Assembly: GCA_017534745.1 (NCBI GenBank)
Contig: JAFXVX010000013.1
Span: forward strand, 62,001-126,000
Direction of reading: 5' to 3'
Length of the DNA: 64,000 bases
Source of the DNA: Bacteroidales bacterium
GTDB taxonomy: Bacteria; Bacteroidota; Bacteroidia; Bacteroidales; UBA932
Shown here: positions 60,160-64,000 of the stretch, piece after piece
Layout: each line of letters opens with the position of its first letter
Position numbering within the stretch: position 1 is the stretch's first letter
Made by a program: the position numbers and the translations under genes
The notes under the pieces: model-generated
Databases searched by the model: none
Seen by the model: the letters and a program-made list of their open reading frames with translations, nothing else
What the model was told of the DNA's origin: nothing

Positions 60160-60834
60160 TTATTCGGTTTTCCAGTTTTTGACTTCAGAGAGCAGCCACT
60201 CGGCGAACTGCTCCACTCCCTCGCCCGTCCTGGCGCAGATGGGAATCACCTGCGCAGCGGGATTGCGCCTTGCAACGTATTCCCTGCACCTTTCCAGGCT
60301 GAAATCGAAATACGGCAGGACATCTATCTTATTGACCAGCACCAGATCGCAGACGGAGAACATAAGAGGGTACTTCAGCGGCTTGTCGTCGCCTTCCGGC
60401 ACGGAGAGGATCATCGCGTTCCGCACCGCGCCAGTGTCGAATTCTGCAGGACAGACGAGGTTGCCGACATTCTCCAGAATCACTAGATCTACCTTGTCCA
60501 GGTCCAGGCTGTCCAGCCCCTGCCTTGTCATCTCGGCGTCGAGGTGGCACATCCCTCCGGTGTGTAGCTGCACGGATTCGACTCCGGTCTCCCTCTTAAT
60601 CTTCACGGCGTCCACATCGGAATCGATATCGGCCTCCATCACAGCAAGCCGGATTTTGTCTTTAAGCAGATTGATTGTGCGGATAAGGGTCGTCGTCTTG
60701 CCGCTTCCCGGCGACGACATAAGGTTAAGAAGGTACACACCCTTCGCTTTCAATTCCCCCCTCAGAGCATTCGCATCTATTTCATTATCAGCGAAAACGC
60801 TCTTTTTTATCTCGATGACTTTTACTTCGTCCAT
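60160..60834 (-). CDS. hypB: Hydrogenase nickel-incorporation GTPase HypB
   Basis: A 224-aa SIMIBI-class GTPase. P-loop LMSSPGSGKTTTLIRT (about 37-52), metal-binding motif HTGGMCHLDAEM (about 91-102), switch DLVILENVGNLVCPAEFD (about 117-134) and guanine motif LVNKIDVLPY (about 168). It lacks the N-terminal CxxCGC nickel site and histidine-rich stretch of some HypB proteins. It powers nickel delivery by HypA. First gene of a seven-gene minus-strand array to the ClC gene. Confidence 0.94.
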   Translation of the reverse strand: MDEVKVIEIKKSVFADNEIDANALRGELKAKGVYLLNLMSSPGSGKTTTLIRTINLLKDKIRLAVMEADIDSDVDAVKIKRETGVESVQLHTGGMCHLDAEMTRQGLDSLDLDKVDLVILENVGNLVCPAEFDTGAVRNAMILSVPEGDDKPLKYPLMFSVCDLVLVNKIDVLPYFDFSLERCREYVARRNPAAQVIPICARTGEGVEQFAEWLLSEVKNWKTE

Positions 60835-60896
60835 CTAGTCTGTTATTAACTGTGGTTACAAATCCTTGCAATTTAGCAAATTACTTATTCTTCGCA

Positions 60897-61023
60897 AAAT
60901 AAAATATACGGTGTTACTTTTTCGACCCTTAGCCACCCTCGGCTATTAGAGGGAGGGGCCCATCGACAGATGGGAGGGGTCGCGAAGCGACGGTGAGAAA
61001 AAGTAATACCGTATATTTTATTT
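60897..61023. repeat. Long palindromic element with three inner hairpins, overlapping the RT stop codon
   Basis: Arms 60897-60923 and 60997-61023 are complementary over 27 positions with a single G-T pair. Between them three small hairpins can form: CCCTC/GAGGG (60936-60940, 60949-60953), CCCATC/GATGGG (60959-60964, 60969-60974) and GTCGC/GCGAC (60979-60983, 60987-60991). The right arm contains the stop codon of the reverse transcriptase (61018-61020). No transposase is near. It may be a MITE-like repeat, an unusual 3' terminator, or an RNA element functionally tied to the RT. Confidence 0.75.
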
Positions 61024-62232
61024 ATTTTCAAGATATTGGTAGTATTCATGAACTAGAGGAAGGTACCCCAGGCGCTGGAGGGTGGCGTAGGGGGTGAGGC
61101 GGCCGGTGGTTTTGTGGTGGCCGGAAAAAACGGTGCGGAGGGACTGCTGGAGGTAATGGTCGATTTCAGAAAGGCCGGCAGTGGTCGTGAGGACGGGGAA
61201 ATACCAGCGGGCCCAGGTGAGGGTGCGGCCATCGGAATCGGGGTCGATGTCGTAGAATTTCCTGTTGAAATAGCGGATCATGCGGGCGGCGGTCTCCTCG
61301 TCGGAGATGCCCTTGCGCTTTTTCCAGCGGAGGGTCGAGCGCATCTTGCGACGGATCTTGCCCTTCATCTTCTCAATGGCGGCGTCGCTGATGTCGATGA
61401 TCTCATTCAGGCACTTGAAACCGAGGAACTCATAGGGTTCGTCCGGAGAATAAATTTTCTCCTTGGAAGGGTTGATTTCCAGGGAGAAAGAGGAGATGAA
61501 CTCGAGTATCTTATCCTTGTAAAGTCCCAGCGTGTCAGCGTCTTCCGCAAATACGATGATGTCATCGGAATAGCGGGCATAGACGACTCCCCTCTCCTCG
61601 AACCAGTGGTCCATCGCGCTCAGGCAGACGTCAGCAAGGAACGGCGCCGTAGGGACTCCAGCCATCACGCCGTGCCGCTCGCGGACAATCTCTCCATCTA
61701 TCACGACCCTATCGTCAGAGAGCATCCGCTCGAAGAAAGAATACAGGAGCGGATCATCCGACAGCATCTCCTTAAGCACCGGAAGGAGTTTCTCGACCGG
61801 GATGGAGTTGAAATAATCGTGAATATCAGCCTTGTAGGCCCACAGGCAGCGGTCACGGACTGCCTTATTGACCTTCAGGACGGCATCGGTCGCCCTGATG
61901 CCGCGACGGAAGGCGTAGCAGTTGGGAGCGAACAGGGAGTCATATTTATAAAGAAGGAAGGAGAGGGCCTTGAGATAGGCCATCTCCTCCCGGCAGTAGG
62001 AATAGACAACCCTTTTCTTCTCCGAGCCCATCTTGTTGACAAACTTCTTGCGTGGAGGATCCAACCGTCCTCCGGAGAGGATTTTCTCCGCAACGGGGAT
62101 ATACTTCTCCCCTTCTACAAAAAGATCCGCCTCATCGAACTCCCGCCATGAGAACCGGCCCTTCCTCAGCCGGTGGGCCAGAAACTCTTCCCATGCTTTC
62201 TGGGAAGCGAGAAGTTCGATGAGGCTGTCCAT
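61018..62232 (-). CDS. Stand-alone reverse transcriptase of unassigned class
   Basis: A 404-aa RT. Motif A has KADIHDYF (D136), motif B is AGVPTAPFLAD (191-201), motif C is YSDD (221-224), motif D NPSKEKI (254-260), motif E FLGF (269-272). The catalytic triad is complete. The 130-residue C-terminal region is helical with WARWYFPVL and the end GYLPLVHEYYQY. It has neither the NAxxH and VTG motifs of retron RTs nor an intron maturase X or HNH domain, so neither class is supported. ATG 62232 is chosen; a longer frame reads through the inverted repeat. It is the second gene after the 174-aa protein, with a structured 144-nt element between. Confidence 0.88.
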   Translation of the reverse strand: MDSLIELLASQKAWEEFLAHRLRKGRFSWREFDEADLFVEGEKYIPVAEKILSGGRLDPPRKKFVNKMGSEKKRVVYSYCREEMAYLKALSFLLYKYDSLFAPNCYAFRRGIRATDAVLKVNKAVRDRCLWAYKADIHDYFNSIPVEKLLPVLKEMLSDDPLLYSFFERMLSDDRVVIDGEIVRERHGVMAGVPTAPFLADVCLSAMDHWFEERGVVYARYSDDIIVFAEDADTLGLYKDKILEFISSFSLEINPSKEKIYSPDEPYEFLGFKCLNEIIDISDAAIEKMKGKIRRKMRSTLRWKKRKGISDEETAARMIRYFNRKFYDIDPDSDGRTLTWARWYFPVLTTTAGLSEIDHYLQQSLRTVFSGHHKTTGRLTPYATLQRLGYLPLVHEYYQYLENK

Positions 62233-62239
62233 ATAAAGG

Positions 62240-62383
62240 AAAGAAAAAGGGGAATGATTTTGAATCGGCAAAATTGCCGATCACCAGATGGTACACGCTC
62301 AGGCCGCCTGCAAGGCCCGCGTTTTATCAGAGCGTGCTGCACCCGCCGCAGGCGCGGCACGGGGCCGCATCCCCTTTTTCTTT
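62240..62383 (-). ncRNA. Inverted-repeat-bounded structured element upstream of the RT
   Basis: AAAGAAAAAGGGGA at 62240-62253 and its exact complement at 62370-62383 form a 14-bp closing stem around 116 nt, extendable by ATG/CAT with one bulge. Inside are ATCGGCA/TGCCGAT (62264-62270, 62275-62281), CACGCTC/GAGCGTG (62294-62300, 62330-62336) with a smaller GCCT/AGGC hairpin inside it, and GCCGC/GCGGC (62345-62349, 62354-62358). It ends 7 nt before the RT start codon. This resembles the a1/a2 repeats and stems of a retron msr-msd RNA. A competing idea is an elaborate terminator for the upstream gene, as the arms have A and T tracts. Confidence 0.55.
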
Positions 62384-62389
62384 ATGCTG

Positions 62390-62914
62390 CTATAGGAACC
62401 TCTTGATACGCCCGACCACGTACGATTTCTCGTTGGGCATCTGGGTGTAGAAGTTGATGTACGGGAGGCCTACCTTCTGGGCATACTTCCTGGCAATGAG
62501 GAACTTGACCTTTGCGGAGTGGCTGTGGCCGTCGCCAAGCATCACAACGCCCTTAGGCTGACCGCCGAGGTAGAGGACGAAAGTGTAGGGCTCACCCCAC
62601 TCGGCCCTGTAGGCCTGATACGGGCGGGTCCTGTAAAGCTGGAACTGGTCGCAGGCATCGCCGACGAGCGAGGTCACGGGGACATTCTCCCGCACGGTGT
62701 ACTGGGGGAAGTCGCTCTGGAGGATGCCACGGAAATAGGCCCGGGGGTCCCTGACTGGTGTAGCAGTGTACTGGCTCTTTGGAGCAGGAGCGACGCTGCT
62801 GTGATGAGGGGTATTATTCTGGCTGGAATTGTTGAGGGGAACGCCGGCCTTTGACGCAATCGAGTCAAGCCCTTGCTTGATGGCTTTCTCGAGAAGGTTT
62901 CCTAAAAGACTCAT
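62390..62914 (-). CDS. Unknown conserved protein upstream of the RT
   Basis: A 174-aa protein. Residues 1-25 form a helix (LGNLLEKAIKQGLDSIASKAG), residues 26-55 are a proline/serine-rich linker, and residues 55-174 form a compact alpha/beta domain: YTFVLYLGGQPKGVVMLGDG, then a helix SAKVKFLIARKYAQKVGLPY and the end INFYTQMPNEKSYVVGRIKR. The strand-strand-helix-strand order reminds me of PD-(D/E)XK-like folds, but no catalytic lysine signature can be fixed. Its stop lies 6 bp before the inverted-repeat element; co-transcription with the RT is likely. A -7-like TAAATTTG is found on this strand at 62944-62937. Confidence 0.7.
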   Translation of the reverse strand: MSLLGNLLEKAIKQGLDSIASKAGVPLNNSSQNNTPHHSSVAPAPKSQYTATPVRDPRAYFRGILQSDFPQYTVRENVPVTSLVGDACDQFQLYRTRPYQAYRAEWGEPYTFVLYLGGQPKGVVMLGDGHSHSAKVKFLIARKYAQKVGLPYINFYTQMPNEKSYVVGRIKRFL

Positions 62915-63009
62915 AACTGAATGGTTTTAACAGAGACAAATTTAAACTTTTTTTTCACTCCGGCCAATATTTTATGTAAATTTGCTGCTACGAGCCGATT
63001 CATACGACC

Positions 63010-64000
63010 ATGAAAAAGACCGCCATCCTACTTATCCTGCTTCTTCTTGCCCCCTGCAGTGTCTTCGCCGGGAAGAAAAGAGAGATTACCCTCGCCCCGG
63101 ACAGCACATCAACCAACATCTTCAGGATGAGCGCCGACATCGCGACGCGCGGCGAGTACCGCGACGGAGGCGTCGCCGCCGAAGAGGGCGGCAAGGATTA
63201 CGCCGCCTTCATTTCCGGCCGTGTGATGCTGACCCTGGAGTATGAGCACAAATGGTTCTCAATGAGGCTCACTCCCCGTTTCTCCGGAGTCTGGGGCCAG
63301 GGCAACAACGGCACCTTCAGCCTCTTCGAGGGCTGGTTCCAGGCCAAAAGCCGTCAGGGCCTTTTCGCAAAAATCGGCCGCCAGGAACTCTCCTACGACG
63401 ACGAGCGCATCATCGGTTCCGATGACTGGACGATGCTCGCTTCCTCCCATGACGTCGTAAAGCTAGGCTACGACGGCAAGTATCACCAGGTCCACGCCAT
63501 AGTCGCCTACAACCAGAACCTTGAAAAGACCATCGGCGGCACCTTCTACATTGGCGGCAGCCAGCCGTACAAGACGATGCAGACCCTCTGGTACCACTTC
63601 GAGGTGCCGCAGATCCCCTTCGGCGGATCCGCCCTTTTCATGAATGTCGGCATGCAGTTCGGCGAGCCGGACAATTATAAGACTATCTACCAGCAACTTA
63701 CCGGCGGTTACCTGTGCTACCACCACGAGAAATACAGGGCCGAAGCCTCCGGCTACTACCAGTTCGGCAAGCACGAGGAGGGCCTCAAACTGTCGGCCTG
63801 GATGGTGAGCGGAAAGTTCACATGTGCCCCGACCGAAAGCTGGATGTTCTCTCTCGGCTACGATTACCTGAGCGGCGACAAATATTTCGCCGTGCCGGCA
63901 AAGGGCGCCCTCGGCCTCGTGCGTCACACCGTCATCCGCGGCTTCACTCCCCTTTTCGGCTCGCACCACGAGTTTTACGGGGCTATGGACTTCTTCTATC
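63010..64000 (+). CDS. Alginate-export-like outer-membrane porin (partial, runs off the window)
   Basis: An open frame of 330 codons continuing past the end of the window. Signal peptide MKKTAILLILLLLAPCSVFA. The mature part is a beta-barrel with alternating strands: FRMSADIATRGEYRDG, RVMLTLEYEHKWFSMRLTPR, then the family-typical block LFAKIGRQELSYDDERIIGS (about 120-139) that is seen in alginate-export-type porins of Bacteroidota. Sugar specificity cannot be told. A -7-like box TAAATTTG at 62977-62984 lies 25 bp upstream of the start; the -33 position reads TTTC rather than TTTG. Divergent from the 174-aa gene. Confidence 0.8.
   Translation, partial: MKKTAILLILLLLAPCSVFAGKKREITLAPDSTSTNIFRMSADIATRGEYRDGGVAAEEGGKDYAAFISGRVMLTLEYEHKWFSMRLTPRFSGVWGQGNNGTFSLFEGWFQAKSRQGLFAKIGRQELSYDDERIIGSDDWTMLASSHDVVKLGYDGKYHQVHAIVAYNQNLEKTIGGTFYIGGSQPYKTMQTLWYHFEVPQIPFGGSALFMNVGMQFGEPDNYKTIYQQLTGGYLCYHHEKYRAEASGYYQFGKHEEGLKLSAWMVSGKFTCAPTESWMFSLGYDYLSGDKYFAVPAKGALGLVRHTVIRGFTPLFGSHHEFYGAMDFFY

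Noticed and set aside
61018..62232. Diversity-generating retroelement or group II intron
   Set aside because: No template/variable repeat pair, no variable protein with C-type lectin fold and no domain V-like intron RNA were seen near the RT; the RT also has no maturase or endonuclease domain.
62240..62383. Naming the RT locus a canonical retron
   Set aside because: The RT lacks the NAxxH and VTG motifs that define retron RTs, and no conserved branching-G context was identified with certainty. Left as retron-like arrangement.
1..64000. CRISPR array or rRNA operon
   Set aside because: No regularly spaced repeats and no rRNA-like segments were found on reading the window.

Overview
The window looks like a chromosomal segment of a gut-type Bacteroidales (Bacteroidota) genome with a GC content in the mid to upper fifties by eye. 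Reasons: promoters of the Bacteroidota type (TTTG, about 20 bp, TAnnTTTG) precede several operons, Shine-Dalgarno sites are essentially absent, and many genes belong to families common in this order (WG-repeat secreted proteins, DUF2807 head-GIN protein, DUF5692 membrane protein, DUF6140 small protein, alginate-export-like porin, short-chain threonine dehydrogenase beside kbl). Genus cannot be decided from the sequence alone. No rRNA, CRISPR array, transposase or prophage was seen.

Layout. 0.1-19.5 kb is mostly housekeeping: Ca2+/Na+ antiporter, rlmD, three secreted or membrane proteins, two small outer-membrane barrels, a GNAT-like enzyme, rarA, an HTH regulator with its own operator-like promoter, then a long minus-strand run (valS, thioesterase, ABC-F ATPase, DUF2807 protein, M19 dipeptidase) and the pair cinA plus a degenerate dihydroorotate-dehydrogenase homologue. 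19.6-25.5 kb is an operon of heterodisulfide-reductase-like electron-transfer subunits (HdrC, HdrB, HdrA, HdrC, HdrED fusion) followed by DUF3467 and maf. 25.5-27.7 kb holds kbl and tdh, divergent, converting threonine to glycine and acetyl-CoA.

27.7-31.75 kb is accessory: a candidate small RNA, tRNA-Gly(CCC), a nitroreductase, and an AT-rich island with its own promoter, a strongly structured 5' RNA of about 300 nt, a DUF6140 protein, a divergent small GTPase and two C-terminally membrane-anchored proteins, closed by a bidirectional terminator. 31.76-48.4 kb is a 17-gene minus-strand aryl-polyene-like lipid pathway under one clear promoter: ketosynthases, two ketosynthase-like proteins without the active cysteine, two ACPs, two hotdog dehydratases, acyltransferases, methyltransferase, CoA-ligase-like enzyme, LolA-like carrier and two MMPL exporters, one fused to an acyltransferase. 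No ketoreductase is present.

48.5-60.8 kb carries tex, a flavodiiron protein and a seven-gene minus-strand array hypB - large FAD/FeS oxidoreductase - hypA - DUF5692 - YgiQ radical SAM - small acidic protein - ClC channel. 60.9-62.9 kb is a reverse-transcriptase locus: a 174-aa protein, a 144-nt element closed by a 14-bp inverted repeat that ends 8 nt before the reverse transcriptase start, the enzyme itself, and a 128-bp palindromic element overlapping its stop codon. The window ends inside an alginate-export-like porin. The two strongest candidates for an undescribed system are the reverse-transcriptase locus and the GTPase/structured-RNA island.
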